From Chlorobium phaeovibrioides (GTDB lineage Bacteria > Bacteroidota > Chlorobiia > Chlorobiales > Chlorobiaceae), in the NCBI RefSeq assembly GCF_003968655.1, contig NZ_RXYK01000002.1, positions 1 to 64,000 on the forward strand: a stretch of DNA of 64,000 nucleotides. Direction: 5' to 3'. Positions 48,420 to 57,470 of this stretch are shown piece after piece. Under the pieces are notes generated by a model, which saw only the letters and a program-made list of their open reading frames with translations, was not told the origin of the DNA and did no database searches. The translations under genes and the position numbers were made by a program. Numbering within the stretch: the stretch's first letter is position 1; each line of letters begins with the position of its first letter.

Positions 48420-48486
48420 AAGTTGGGGACACTCATGACAGAGTGTACTAATTAGTACACTCTGTCATGAGTGTCCCCAACTTTTA
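48417..48486. repeat. Perfect 70-bp palindrome between convergent operons
   Basis: Two 35-base arms (48417-48451 and 48452-48486) are exact reverse complements with no spacer; the outer ends read TAAAAGTTGGGGACACTC and the centre ACTAATTAGT. Transcripts of either strand would form a very stable hairpin ending in TTTT, so it can act as a bidirectional terminator between sqr and torD. Its length and perfection also suggest a mobile REP/MITE-like element. Only one copy is in this window. Confidence 0.9.
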
Positions 48487-48492
48487 GTTTGG

Positions 48493-49047
48493 TCAGTCGG
48501 TGCAGGAGATTGTCTTGAGGGCGGCGGCGAGGATACGGTAGGGCTCCATTCTGGCGGATTTTGCCATATCGGCAGCGAGGCGCGGCATCCAGCGGCAGAG
48601 GTGTTCTTTCATGAATGTTTCTCTGGCGGTACGGGCATCTTTGGCGAGTGAGCCTTCCATGGATTCGGCTGAGGCGAGGAAGGCGAGGAATTCGAATTCG
48701 GTGGCAATGTGGTCAATAAGACCTGGCGCGACGGTCATTTCCCACTCACTGTAAGCTGCCTGAACGCCAATGGATGATTCTCCGAGCATGCGTTTTTCGA
48801 GGTATACCGATTCGTAGGGTACGCAGGGTGTGGTCGGGTAGCCGTTGAGGAAGAGCTGGGTATATTCACCCTGAAGCTGCTCTGTCTCTTCCTGCTCAAA
48901 TGCGCCGATCAACGCCATGAATATTTCGGGGGTATCAGTCAGCTCTGTTGCGCATTTACGGAGTTCGGGCATGAAGGCTTCGTTCGGGTATGCGAATGCC
49001 CTGCTGAAAAACCTGAAGTGAAGTGCCCGTTGTTGGGGATCGTTCAT
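48493..49047 (-). CDS. TorD-family molybdoenzyme chaperone
   Basis: 184 residues, all-helical, of the TorD/DmsD/NarJ family that binds the twin-arginine signal and helps insert the molybdenum cofactor before export. Family positions: YTQLFLNGYPTTPCVPYESVYLEKRMLG (the YxxLF and PxxPYES region) and DHIATEFEFLAFLA (ExEF). It sits downstream of psrC on the same strand, 82 bases away, with a terminator hairpin in between; it is the obvious chaperone for PsrA. Confidence 0.87.
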   Translation of the reverse strand: MNDPQQRALHFRFFSRAFAYPNEAFMPELRKCATELTDTPEIFMALIGAFEQEETEQLQGEYTQLFLNGYPTTPCVPYESVYLEKRMLGESSIGVQAAYSEWEMTVAPGLIDHIATEFEFLAFLASAESMEGSLAKDARTARETFMKEHLCRWMPRLAADMAKSARMEPYRILAAALKTISCTD

Positions 49048-49062
49048 TGTATCCTATGAGTT

Positions 49063-49098
49063 AAAAGCCCGTCCGGCTCTTTTGCTGGACGGGCTTTT
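49063..49098. terminator. Bidirectional hairpin between psrC and torD
   Basis: AAAAGCCCGTCC (49063-49074), 12-base loop, GGACGGGCTTTT (49087-49098): a 12-bp perfect stem with T-runs in both orientations. On the psr strand it stands between psrC and torD, so it may lower torD expression relative to psrABC. Confidence 0.8.
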
Positions 49099-49129
49099 GG
49101 GTGTCTGTTGCCGGTTCGGGGCTTGATGC

Positions 49130-50044
49130 CTACCAGGGGAACTGGTAGAGACCCGCCTTGAGAACATAGTACCGGAGGAGGAATCCGCCTACCAGTACGA
49201 AAATACTTGCTGCCATGAGCAGGCTTCTGGATTTCTTCGTATGGTCCGCAAAAAAGATTCCGTGGGTTTCAATGGCAAGGGGGACGATGAGGCCAAGTAT
49301 GAAGAAGCCGATGATGAATACCGGGCTGTGGAAAAGAACTTGTGCTGATTCTCTGGCTCCGGTGGGGAGGAAAAGGGCGAAGTTGAAGTAGGCTCCGAGG
49401 ATGATCAGTTCGGTTACAATCAGGATTGCGTCCAGCTCCTCAAGCTTTGCGGCGATTTTCCACGACTCTTCGTTGTTTGAGAAGGTTGAGAGAAGGAGAA
49501 GAAACGCGGCCCCTGTCGAGAATCCGGAGATGACGAAGAGCAGCGGCAGGGCAGGTGTGTTCCAGAAGCTGATGGCTGGTGCTGCAGAAATGAGCAGGCC
49601 GGTATAGATGGCAACAAGGAATCCGGCGGCTGATCCAACGAGAGCGGCAAGGTTGTTGAAGCGCTCAAGCAGGCTGAGTATGCCGGTAGGGATTTTCTTG
49701 ATGATGGGCAGCAGCTTCGGCCATACCTCAAGAAGGGGTATGACATAGGCAATGGCCGCAATAAAATAGAAGTTGATGAAAATAACACCCCAGAATATCC
49801 ATGAGCTCGGGTTTGTGAGCGCATAAATCGCCTTCAGCGGCTGGAGCATGTCGGCAAGGAGGAAGATGGTCCCGAGAACAAGGAACCCTATCGACGACAT
49901 GACAGCTATTGAGAGCATTTTGCGGTCGCACCCTTCAAACAGGTGAATGAGGGCGCTGATTGCAAATGTTGCGCCGCCAAGTCCGCCCAAGAAAAGGTAT
50001 GTGGCAATCTGCCAGTGCCACACTTCCTGATGAACAAATGTCAT
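49130..50044 (-). CDS. psrC: Polysulfide-reductase-like membrane subunit (NrfD/PsrC)
   Basis: 304 residues with about eight to nine hydrophobic helices, the NrfD/PsrC quinone-binding membrane anchor. Recognisable are WHWQIATYLFLGGLGGATF at the N-terminus and GFSTGAAFLLLL in the middle. It exchanges electrons between menaquinone and the periplasmic PsrAB. The gene lies 18 bases after psrB. Confidence 0.9.
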   Translation of the reverse strand: MTFVHQEVWHWQIATYLFLGGLGGATFAISALIHLFEGCDRKMLSIAVMSSIGFLVLGTIFLLADMLQPLKAIYALTNPSSWIFWGVIFINFYFIAAIAYVIPLLEVWPKLLPIIKKIPTGILSLLERFNNLAALVGSAAGFLVAIYTGLLISAAPAISFWNTPALPLLFVISGFSTGAAFLLLLSTFSNNEESWKIAAKLEELDAILIVTELIILGAYFNFALFLPTGARESAQVLFHSPVFIIGFFILGLIVPLAIETHGIFFADHTKKSRSLLMAASIFVLVGGFLLRYYVLKAGLYQFPW

Positions 50045-50062
50045 AATGGTCCTCCTCCTAAA

Positions 50063-50662
50063 CTATGATGGGATGTAAAATACTTTCGGGGATGTTCCGA
50101 GCTGCGGGTTCAATGCCTGGGCTTTGCCGCTCGTTGCCAGTTTGTGTACTTCGCTTTCGGGATCGTCGAGGTCGCCGAAAATCCTTGTATGGGTCGGGCA
50201 GGTGCTGACGCATGCGGGTTCGCGCCCCTCTGAAACCCTGTGGTCGCAGAATGTGCATTTGTCAACATGCGGCTGATCGTGGCTGGTGAATTTGCCGTAA
50301 ACCTCTTCTTCCTTTTTCACATCCTCACCGTCGTAGGCGTACCGTGCATCGTAGGGGCAGGCAATGCAGCAGGCGTAGCAGCCGATGCATCGGTCATAGT
50401 TGACCTTGACAATGCCGTCCTCAGTCATGTATGTGGCCCCGGTCGGGCAGGCTGTGAGGCATGGTGTGTTTTCACAGTGCATGCAGAGCCTCGGAAGCAG
50501 AACTCTTCGTACATCAGGGAAGATGCCTTCAGCCTTGTCTTCGACATGCGTGCGGAACTTTTCGTTCCAGAACGGGGTCTGGTTTTCCGCCGTGCACGCA
50601 GCCATACAGGCCTGGCATCCAACGCAGGTTCGCATGTCCATTACCATTCCATATCGCGCCAT
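50063..50662 (-). CDS. psrB: Polysulfide-reductase-like iron-sulfur subunit (PsrB)
   Basis: 199 residues with 16 cysteines arranged for four [4Fe-4S] clusters: CVGCQACMAAC, CMHCENTPCLTAC, CIGCYACCIAC and CTFCDHRVSEGREPACVSTC. This is the DMSO-reductase-family electron-transfer subunit between PsrA and PsrC. It has no signal peptide and is presumably exported with PsrA by the Tat system. Confidence 0.93.
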   Translation of the reverse strand: MARYGMVMDMRTCVGCQACMAACTAENQTPFWNEKFRTHVEDKAEGIFPDVRRVLLPRLCMHCENTPCLTACPTGATYMTEDGIVKVNYDRCIGCYACCIACPYDARYAYDGEDVKKEEEVYGKFTSHDQPHVDKCTFCDHRVSEGREPACVSTCPTHTRIFGDLDDPESEVHKLATSGKAQALNPQLGTSPKVFYIPS

Positions 50663-50680
50663 AGGTGCTTACTCCTCCAT

Positions 50681-53473
50681 TTAACTGTTGACGGGCGTGA
50701 CGCTTACCGTAAATTCCTGTGACATGAACGATGCTGCTATCGGCTCGAGGCTGTAAGGCATCAGCTCGTTCAGTGCCGTTCCTTTTCCTCCTGCGACCGA
50801 GAGCATCTTGTTGCGGCTTCCGTAGGACGAAGGGAGGAAGACCGTGTCCGGGCGTATCATCTCGGTGACGAAGAGCGTTGCCGTTACTTTCGGGCCGTAG
50901 CGGAGGTTGGTTACTTCCACCTCCTGACCCTCCCGGAGGCCGAGTGCAAGCGCCTTCGTGGCGTTCATCCAGAGGCCCGTGAATGCGCCCTCTTTGGGTT
51001 TTGTCACAGCGGCAAGCACCGCGTTGTTGTTGTTGGTCGATGCGTGCGACACCACAGGAACCTTGCCGTAGGTGAAGTAGAATTCGTCCGCCTTGAGGGC
51101 GGGTTCGGGAGAGGTGTCGCTGATTACCCTCGGCACATACCCAAGAATCGGGTCAAAGATGGGTTTGCGTCCGGCTTTTTCACCGAAGGATGATAGGATC
51201 GGGCTGAAGAGCTCGAGCCGTCCGGTGGATGTCGGTACGGGGATTTTGCCCGGCATGTTCATTTCGTCAACCACCGTATCGGCGTCTTTCAGCATGAGCA
51301 GCCCCTTGTCCATGATGGTCGCTTCCACCTCGGCGGCGCTCATGTGCTTGCCGGTCACATGCCCGGCAAAGTGTCCCATGGCTTCATAGGCGGTTTTCAG
51401 GAACGCCTCGTTCAGCGGTTTGCCGGCTTTTTTTGCGGCTGCGACTTCGCGCTTCAGCATTGCATGATCAAGACCCGCGTATTCGGCTACTCCGTGGATG
51501 TAAGAGTCGAGCTTGCCCATCCCCTCGGCGATGGCGCAGAGAATGTCGGCCGTGTCGCGTGTGTCGTAGATCGGGTCGATGGCCCTGATCCTGGTCGTGA
51601 AGCCGATGCCCGTATTGGGTCCGAGCGGGTAGAGCAGGGGTTCGTTGCGCTCAAGGTAGGTATGGTTCGGCAGAATAACATCCGCATAGAGCGTCGAGTC
51701 GGAGGGCAGCACATCGACGGCTACCACGAGATCGAGGTTCTTGTGCGAGAGGATCTCCTCCCACCGCTTTGCCGGGAAGTAGTGGCGGATCGGGTTGGCC
51801 GCGTTGAGGATGATGGCTTTGATGTTGTAAGGTCTTCCGTGGTACTTCAGTTCTCCCCTCACCGCCTCAAGCAGGCCGGTATCGGCCATTGCCGGGAGGA
51901 ACGCGGACTGCTTGCCGGCTTTCGCCTGCTCTTCGGCCCATGCGAACGAGAATGCCGGCATGCCGTGCTTCCAGGCCTTGGGGTTGGCGAAGATGTCAAG
52001 CAGGCCGTATGCGAAGCCCATGCCGGGGCGTTCGACAGGCAGGAGGTCCTTGTCGCTCTTGCCCTGCTGCATGTTGTGCCAGGACTTCTCTGCCTTGTGG
52101 TGCAGTTCGCCGTTCATCATCCAGCCGCCGGGACGGTCAATGCCGCCGACGAGGGTCTGTATGATGGCCTGCAGACGCCGCTGGCCGATAAGGTGGTGAT
52201 ACCTGGCGCCCATCCAGCCGGGGTCGACCACGGCTGGTCGTGCCTGACCGAACTCGATGGCAATTCTTTTGATTGTTGCCGCAGGGATGTCGGTAATTTC
52301 GGCTGCCCATTCGGGGGTGTACTGTTCCGATTCCGCAATGAAACGGTCAAAAACGGTTGTGACCGCACGGCCTTCCCAGGTCAGGTTTTTCGGGGCGTTG
52401 AGGCCCGGCTGTATCCGTGCGCCTGATTTGGTGCGTTCGTTGGTGTTGGTGTACGCTGGTACAGCGCGGACCTCCTGGCTGATGAGGTCAAAAACATAAT
52501 ATGCTGAAGGGTTGCCGTCTTCGCCCTTGTCTGCAGCGAGTTGTACTGCGCCTTTTTCGTCCACAAAAGAAAGGAACGGGGCGTTGGTATGCTTTGAAAC
52601 AAAGGGCCCGTCATAGAGCCTTTCGCGCAGCAGGGTGTGGAGCAATGCGAGGAAGAAGGCGTGGTCTGTGCCGGGTTTTACCGGAATCCATTCGTCAGCC
52701 TTTGATGCCAGTTCGCCCATGCGCGGGTCGAGGCATACCACTTTCGCTCCGTTTTTTTTCGCCTGACCGAACCGGACGGCACGGGCTGTGGAAATTGCCG
52801 CTACTGAGGCGTTGTTGAGGCTGAAAAGAATATAGCGGGCGTTTTCAAAGTCTACGAGAATTTCGTCGTGCACATTGAAGTTGCCGGTCACCAGATCAGT
52901 GCCGAGGTGTCCCGCCGTTACACAGTGCTGAAGGGGGGATGCTACAATATTTGGTATCTGAAGGGACTGGCAGAACGGGAGACTGAAATGCATGTATGAG
53001 ACGCACGCCGTCCATCCTCCGACAAGGCTGATCTCCCAGGGGTTGACCTTCTTCATTTTGCCGATGATGTGGCTGTAAGCTTCATCCCATGTAGCAGCTC
53101 TGAAGTTCCATTCCCCGCGTTTGCTTCCCTCAACCCTTATGAGAGGCTGCTTGAGGCGGTCAGGGTCGTAGGTCTGGTAGAGGCCTGCCTGCCCGCGTGC
53201 GCATATCCGTCCGCGGTTGAGAGGGCTCTCTTTATTGCCTTCAATTTTGACGGCTCGCTTGACCCCGTCAATCTCCTTCGTGGCAACATGAATGTCACAG
53301 AACGAGGAGCAGAAATTGCAGATGCTTGGAACCCAGGTGACGGTGCCCGAAACGGCGCCACCGTTTTCAGGTGCTCCCGCCTGGCTGAGGCTCCATACGG
53401 GACGAAGCAGCGACATGCCCCCCAGAACACCGGCAACTTTCAGGAACTGGCGGCGTGAAATAGTTTTTTGCAT
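50681..53473 (-). CDS. psrA: Polysulfide/thiosulfate-reductase-like molybdopterin catalytic subunit
   Basis: 930 residues with a twin-arginine signal (SRRQFLKVAGVLGGMSLL), so periplasmic. The N-terminal [4Fe-4S] motif CNFCSSFC...CARG is followed by bis-MGD-binding DMSO-reductase domains. A Cys in PLQHCVTAGHLG is the likely molybdenum ligand, as in the PsrA/PhsA group. It is longer than typical PsrA (about 750), so it may be a related sulfur-oxyanion enzyme. Direction in vivo (reducing polysulfide or oxidising reduced sulfur into the quinone pool) cannot be read from sequence. First gene of psrABC. Confidence 0.88.
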   Translation of the reverse strand: MQKTISRRQFLKVAGVLGGMSLLRPVWSLSQAGAPENGGAVSGTVTWVPSICNFCSSFCDIHVATKEIDGVKRAVKIEGNKESPLNRGRICARGQAGLYQTYDPDRLKQPLIRVEGSKRGEWNFRAATWDEAYSHIIGKMKKVNPWEISLVGGWTACVSYMHFSLPFCQSLQIPNIVASPLQHCVTAGHLGTDLVTGNFNVHDEILVDFENARYILFSLNNASVAAISTARAVRFGQAKKNGAKVVCLDPRMGELASKADEWIPVKPGTDHAFFLALLHTLLRERLYDGPFVSKHTNAPFLSFVDEKGAVQLAADKGEDGNPSAYYVFDLISQEVRAVPAYTNTNERTKSGARIQPGLNAPKNLTWEGRAVTTVFDRFIAESEQYTPEWAAEITDIPAATIKRIAIEFGQARPAVVDPGWMGARYHHLIGQRRLQAIIQTLVGGIDRPGGWMMNGELHHKAEKSWHNMQQGKSDKDLLPVERPGMGFAYGLLDIFANPKAWKHGMPAFSFAWAEEQAKAGKQSAFLPAMADTGLLEAVRGELKYHGRPYNIKAIILNAANPIRHYFPAKRWEEILSHKNLDLVVAVDVLPSDSTLYADVILPNHTYLERNEPLLYPLGPNTGIGFTTRIRAIDPIYDTRDTADILCAIAEGMGKLDSYIHGVAEYAGLDHAMLKREVAAAKKAGKPLNEAFLKTAYEAMGHFAGHVTGKHMSAAEVEATIMDKGLLMLKDADTVVDEMNMPGKIPVPTSTGRLELFSPILSSFGEKAGRKPIFDPILGYVPRVISDTSPEPALKADEFYFTYGKVPVVSHASTNNNNAVLAAVTKPKEGAFTGLWMNATKALALGLREGQEVEVTNLRYGPKVTATLFVTEMIRPDTVFLPSSYGSRNKMLSVAGGKGTALNELMPYSLEPIAASFMSQEFTVSVTPVNS

Positions 53474-53770
53474 AGAATTTTCTCTTCAGACAGATGAAAA
53501 AATAGCAGTGATTTCCTTGTGGAAAAGGAAGGGAGATGGGAAAACGGAGGATAGCCACTGCCGTTCTGCTGTTTTCGCCATGAAACGAAAAGACAGAAAT
53601 ATAACCCCGGGGGCCCGTTTCTCCAATTGTTAAATCCCGGATTCTCTCGACTTCCGCTCCATAGAGCACATGCATTGCGTGCTGCTCTCGTGTTTTCATA
53701 ATGGAGTCAAATGTGTACATTTCATTCATGCAACAGATGTTTTTGCTCATCTTTCAAACGCTTTTTGCGC
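53474..53770. promoter_or_regulatory. Divergent region between psrA and a small membrane-protein gene
   Basis: These 297 bases hold no gene I can support. psrA has a GAAGAG ribosome-binding site just upstream. There is a GC-rich stretch CCCCGGGGGCCCG near 53605 and an imperfect hairpin (GAGCAC...GTGCTGCTC) at about 53665-53690. I searched by eye for a fluoride riboswitch (crcB lies downstream) and did not see one. Confidence 0.3.
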
Positions 53771-54001
53771 ATGAATCCGATGTACTATTTTATTGGGGCG
53801 ACGCTTTCCATCCTGCTCTCGATTTATGTGTTCATTTTTGGCACCGGGGGTAACCATGAGCTGGTCGGTATTTTTATTGGTCTCTGGGCCCCGACCATCA
53901 TTGCTATAGGTATTTTCAACACTCTTCTTGGGATCCATGATGAGATGTGTTGTGCACACCGGCGCATTGAGGGTCGCCAGAAGGGTGATGATGAGCAGTA
54001 G
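53771..54001 (+). CDS. Small membrane protein upstream of crcB
   Basis: 76 residues from ATG 53771. There are two hydrophobic helices (YYFIGATLSILLSIYVFIFG and LVGIFIGLWAPTIIAIGIF) joined by a short loop, then a charged tail with a Cys pair (MCCAHRRIEGRQKGDDEQ). The arrangement resembles small two-helix inner-membrane proteins of unknown function. An upstream in-frame start at 53711 adds a Cys-rich segment and is less likely. crcB starts 9 bases after the stop, so cotranscription is likely. Confidence 0.6.
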   Translation: MNPMYYFIGATLSILLSIYVFIFGTGGNHELVGIFIGLWAPTIIAIGIFNTLLGIHDEMCCAHRRIEGRQKGDDEQ

Positions 54002-54010
54002 GAGCGGCTT

Positions 54011-54394
54011 ATGATGCAGTTCTCTTCTGTTCTGCTTGCAGGGGCCGGGGGTTTTCTTGGTACGGTTGCCCGTTACCTGGTGGCTTTGGCGTTCAGTCCC
54101 TCCATGCCGGGGTTTCCGTTTGCTACTTTTACGGTCAATATCCTTGGGAGTTTTCTGATTGGTTTTATCAGCGAGCTTGCCGTTTCCTCCACGATAATCT
54201 CTCCCCAGGCGCGTCTTTTTCTCGTGACAGGTTTCTGTGGGGGGTTTACTACATTTTCGTCGTATATGTATGAAGGCGCGTCGCTTGTCAGGGACGGCCA
54301 GTTGCTCTATACAGGGGTCTACCTTGCAGGGAGCGTCATTGGCGGGTTTGCTGCGCTCTACTCGGGCACTCTTGCTGCAAAACCATGGACATGA
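54011..54394 (+). CDS. crcB: Fluoride efflux channel CrcB/Fluc
   Basis: 127 residues with four hydrophobic helices. CrcB proteins form dual-topology dimers that let fluoride leave the cytoplasm. Family marks: GGFLGTVARYLV, FATFTVNILGSFLIGF (the Asn of the pore) and FCGGFTTFSSYMYE (the Phe/Ser track). The stop at 54392-54394 lies inside the start region of the DUF190 gene. Confidence 0.92.
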   Translation: MMQFSSVLLAGAGGFLGTVARYLVALAFSPSMPGFPFATFTVNILGSFLIGFISELAVSSTIISPQARLFLVTGFCGGFTTFSSYMYEGASLVRDGQLLYTGVYLAGSVIGGFAALYSGTLAAKPWT

Positions 54395-54729
54395 TGGAAC
54401 TTGAGACCAGGGAGTTGCTGAGGGTTTTTGTGGGCGAGCATGCCCGTTTCGGCCATCGCCCTCTTTATGAGGAGATTGTCCGGGAAGCTCGCCTGCAGGG
54501 AATGGCCGGTGCCACTGCCCTGAAAGGGGTGCTCTCGTTCGGCCACGATCTTGCTATTCACACCTCAAAGCTGATGGAGCTTGCGCAGGATCTTCCCATG
54601 GTTGTGGAGCTTGTGGACGATTTGGAGAAAATAGACCGATTCATTCCTGTGCTTGAGCAGATGGTGCATGATTCCGCTTCAAGAGTAATGATTACCCGCG
54701 AGGTGGTTCGTTCCGGGATTATTGAGTAG
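54385..54729 (+). CDS. DUF190 family protein
   Basis: 114 residues; PII-like alpha/beta fold of the DUF190 family (LLRVFVGEHARFGHRPLYEEIVREA, GATALKGVLSFG, DLPMVVELVDDLEKIDRFIPVL). Members are often encoded beside crcB, and a regulatory or ligand-binding role for fluoride export is suspected but not established. Possible starts at 54385, 54391 and 54394 all overlap or touch the crcB stop, so translation is coupled. Confidence 0.82.
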   Translation: MDMMELETRELLRVFVGEHARFGHRPLYEEIVREARLQGMAGATALKGVLSFGHDLAIHTSKLMELAQDLPMVVELVDDLEKIDRFIPVLEQMVHDSASRVMITREVVRSGIIE

Positions 54730-54772
54730 ACCGGTTCCGGCAGATAGCCCTGTTGAGTTCAATGGGGAACGA

Positions 54773-54800
54773 AAAAAGGAGGCTCTTCAGCCTCCTTTTT
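54773..54800. terminator. Bidirectional terminator between DUF190 and hemL
   Basis: AAAAAGGAGGC, six-base loop TCTTCA, GCCTCCTTTTT: an 11-bp stem including the A/T flanks, with T-runs on both strands, between two convergent genes. Confidence 0.88.
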
Positions 54801-54834
54801 CTCTTTCACTCTCCAGCGTTATTTTCGGGGGGAG

Positions 54835-56130
54835 TTACTTTGCTGCTGCCTGGAGGGCGATGTAGTTTGCCTTGACCGTTTTCTCCAGATCGGCATTGCT
54901 ATGCACCGCGCTGGTGAACATTGCCTCAAACTGTGATGGGGCGAGATAGATTCCCTGATCAAGCATTGAGGTGAAGTACCTGCCGAACATTTCCGTGTCG
55001 CAGGTGATGGCGCTGTCGTAGCTTTCCACCGGTGTTTCGGTAAAGAAGAGGCAGGCCATGGAGCCGACGCGGTTCTGCACAAAGTTCAGTCCGAGTTTCT
55101 GCATGTTGTCCCTGAAGCCGGCTTCAAGGAATGCAGCTTTGCGCTCAAGTTCCGGATAGGGGTTCTCGTCTTTCAGGATTTTCAGTGTTTCAATACCGGC
55201 TGTCAGTGCCAGCGGATTGCCTGAGAGTGTTCCGGCCTGATAGACGCCACCGAGCGGAGCTACATTCTCCATAAGGCTCCGTTTGCCCCCGAATGCACCG
55301 ACCGGCAGTCCGCCACCGATGATCTTGCCCATGGTGGTGAGGTCCGGGGTAATGCCATAGAGCTCCTGTGCGCCGCCAAGGGCCACGCGGAATCCACACA
55401 TCACCTCGTCAAAAATCAGTACAATCCCTTCGCGGTCGCAAAGGTCGCGCAGTGCCTGCAGGAACTCTTTTTTCGCAGGGATGACGCCGGTGTTGCCGGC
55501 AACCGGCTCAATGATGATGGCGGCAATGTTCCCTTTGTTTTCAGCTACCAGCAGCTCAACGGACGCAATGTCGTTGTATTTGGCATTCAGCGTGTCCTCG
55601 GCGGTTCCTTTGGTGACACCGGGGCTGTCGGGGGCTCCAAGGGTCAGGGCTCCTGAGCCGGCTTTGATGAGGAAGCTGTCCCCATGGCCGTGATAGCAGC
55701 CTTCGAATTTGATGATTTTGTCGCGGCCGGTGCAGCCCCTTGCCAGGCGAACGGCCGACATGGTGGCCTCGGTGCCGCTGTTGACCATGCGGACCATTTC
55801 TATGGAGGGAACAATCTCCACAAGCAGTTCAGCTATTTCAATTTCCATTTCAATCGGTGTGCCAAAGCTGGTGCCGATTGTTGTGAGGGTGCGCTCAAGC
55901 GCTGCGGTGATGCGGGGGTGCATGCTGCCGAGGATGAACGGGCCCCACGAGCCGACATAGTCGAGGTAGGTGTTGCCGTCAACATCGGTCATGTAGGCGC
56001 CCTGGCCCTTTGCCATGAAGATTGGATTGCCTCCAACGGATTTGAATGCCCGTACCGGCGAGTTGACTCCTCCGGGGATAAATTTCTTGGCTTTCTCAAA
56101 GAGTTCAGCTGATCTGGTGAGTTTCGGCAT
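54835..56130 (-). CDS. hemL: Glutamate-1-semialdehyde 2,1-aminomutase
   Basis: 431 residues from ATG 56130; a PLP enzyme making 5-aminolevulinate in the C5 pathway that feeds heme and bacteriochlorophyll. Motifs: [18 protein letters not shown] at the start, [23 protein letters not shown] (Asp) and the PLP lysine in [18 protein letters not shown] start at 56160 adds ten residues not found in the family. No other tetrapyrrole gene is in the window. Confidence 0.95.
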   Translation of the reverse strand: MPKLTRSAELFEKAKKFIPGGVNSPVRAFKSVGGNPIFMAKGQGAYMTDVDGNTYLDYVGSWGPFILGSMHPRITAALERTLTTIGTSFGTPIEMEIEIAELLVEIVPSIEMVRMVNSGTEATMSAVRLARGCTGRDKIIKFEGCYHGHGDSFLIKAGSGALTLGAPDSPGVTKGTAEDTLNAKYNDIASVELLVAENKGNIAAIIIEPVAGNTGVIPAKKEFLQALRDLCDREGIVLIFDEVMCGFRVALGGAQELYGITPDLTTMGKIIGGGLPVGAFGGKRSLMENVAPLGGVYQAGTLSGNPLALTAGIETLKILKDENPYPELERKAAFLEAGFRDNMQKLGLNFVQNRVGSMACLFFTETPVESYDSAITCDTEMFGRYFTSMLDQGIYLAPSQFEAMFTSAVHSNADLEKTVKANYIALQAAAK

Positions 56131-56239
56131 GTCGGTCAATGCGGTTTTGAAGTGAAACAAGGCGATGCTGGAAAAATGCAGATGTGAGCATAAGATAGAA
56201 AGACTCAGGGAGATTATGAAATCCCGAATCGGGTGGGCA

Positions 56240-57028
56240 CTATTTCATCAGAATCTGGTTTACAATGGAGCGGTTACGCCCGGTTGCGCTTTGCTCAAGG
56301 TGCAGTGATGAGTAGTCCTGAAGCAGCGCCAAAAGAAATTCCGTGTCGGCTGGCTGCGCATGTGACTCAACCAGAACAGCTGGACGAATGGTGCTGAGAG
56401 ACAGGAGCAGGGATGCAGTTTCAGCCGTGAGGCTTCGTGCATTGTTTCCCCCTTCCTGCAGGTTGTTGCCGGGAAGGGCAAGGCCGCCGGGATTCATGAT
56501 GAAGCGCAGGCCTCTGGAAGGGCATTCCTGAAGCGCTTCACGAAGATTCCGTCCGGTGAAAACGCAGCTGCGCAGTTCCGGTTCAAAGCCGAGGATGGAG
56601 ATGAACCGAAGAAGAAACCATGCGTAGAGCAGGGGGAAATTGCCCCGTTCGCGGCAGATTTCGCGAAGTGCCGTTTCAAGGAGGGTGAACAGCTGAAGGT
56701 TTTTTTCATCACGCTCTGTGGTTCGGTTCACCAGATCAATCATGCGGTACAGTGCGCCGAACCTTTCCATGTCGGCCTCGGGAAACATGGGAGACGCGAG
56801 CAGGGAGGCATCGCTGAGCAGCTGCACTTCCCTTTCTGCTTTTCTGTACATGACGCAGTCAAGCAGGTTGCCGGCGGTAAAGATTCCGGAAAGACGGTTT
56901 TTCGGATTGCGCCCCCCTTTGAGAATAACGGTCAGTTTTCCGAATTCACGGGTGAAGAGGGTACAGAGCTTTGACTGGTCGCGATATTTGATTTCCCTGA
57001 GAACGACCGCCCGTGTTTTGACAATCAA
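56240..57028 (-). CDS. recO: DNA repair protein RecO
   Basis: About 262 residues. RecO loads RecA on SSB-coated DNA with RecR. The OB-fold N-terminus ([32 protein letters not shown]) and the helical C-terminal part ([21 protein letters not shown]) are typical. No ATG is available near the start of homology. TTG at 57028, with AAAGAGA upstream, or TTG at 57070 are the candidates; the former fits homologues. The Zn-binding cysteines of some RecO proteins are only partly present. Confidence 0.85.
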   Translation of the reverse strand: MIVKTRAVVLREIKYRDQSKLCTLFTREFGKLTVILKGGRNPKNRLSGIFTAGNLLDCVMYRKAEREVQLLSDASLLASPMFPEADMERFGALYRMIDLVNRTTERDEKNLQLFTLLETALREICRERGNFPLLYAWFLLRFISILGFEPELRSCVFTGRNLREALQECPSRGLRFIMNPGGLALPGNNLQEGGNNARSLTAETASLLLSLSTIRPAVLVESHAQPADTEFLLALLQDYSSLHLEQSATGRNRSIVNQILMK

Positions 57029-57154
57029 CAGAGTCTCTTTTTTATTTTTTGAAATATGGCTATATAACAATACAGCCCCTGCGCTGATGGCGCTCGGCGG
57101 CTAAAAACAGAACACTGAAAAAGAATTACAGAACAATCAAGGAGGACGATCGAT

Positions 57155-57412
57155 ATGCCAACCTATCAGTACCGTTGCACCGATTGCGGGAATGAACTGG
57201 AAGTGGTCCAGAAAATGATGGACAATGCTCTGACGAAGTGTCCGAAATGCGGCAAAGAGACTCTTGAGAGGGTCATCAGTGCAGAGGGCGGTTTTGTGCT
57301 GAAGGGTTCGGGCTTTTATGGCACCGACTATAACTCTTCAGGCTCAAAATCTTCTTCCCCTCCGGCCGCTCCGGGAGGCTGTTCTACCGGCACATGTCCT
57401 TTTGCCAAGTAG
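57155..57412 (+). CDS. FmdB-type zinc ribbon protein
   Basis: 85 residues. The N-terminal putative regulatory FmdB zinc ribbon is [19 protein letters not shown]...[15 protein letters not shown], with two CxxC pairs for zinc. The tail is Gly/Ser-rich with a final [10 protein letters not shown]. Such proteins are widespread in bacteria; the function is unknown and the regulatory label is historical. A GGAGGA ribosome-binding site precedes the ATG. Confidence 0.88.
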   Translation: MPTYQYRCTDCGNELEVVQKMMDNALTKCPKCGKETLERVISAEGGFVLKGSGFYGTDYNSSGSKSSSPPAAPGGCSTGTCPFAK

Positions 57413-57439
57413 CGCTTTTCCCGCCGTCATTCAATCCGG

Positions 57440-57470
57440 AAAACCTTCCCCCTTATGAGGGAAGGTTTTT
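57440..57470. terminator. Bidirectional terminator between FmdB gene and ostA-like gene
   Basis: AAAACCTTCCC, eight-base loop CCTTATGA, GGGAAGGTTTTT: a stem of about 11 bp with T-runs on both strands. The stop of the gene on the minus strand (57469-57471) lies in its last bases. Confidence 0.85.

Noticed and set aside
53474-53770. Fluoride riboswitch ahead of the crcB cluster
   Set aside because: I looked for the conserved fluoride riboswitch core and pseudoknot positions and did not find them; only a weak imperfect hairpin is present.
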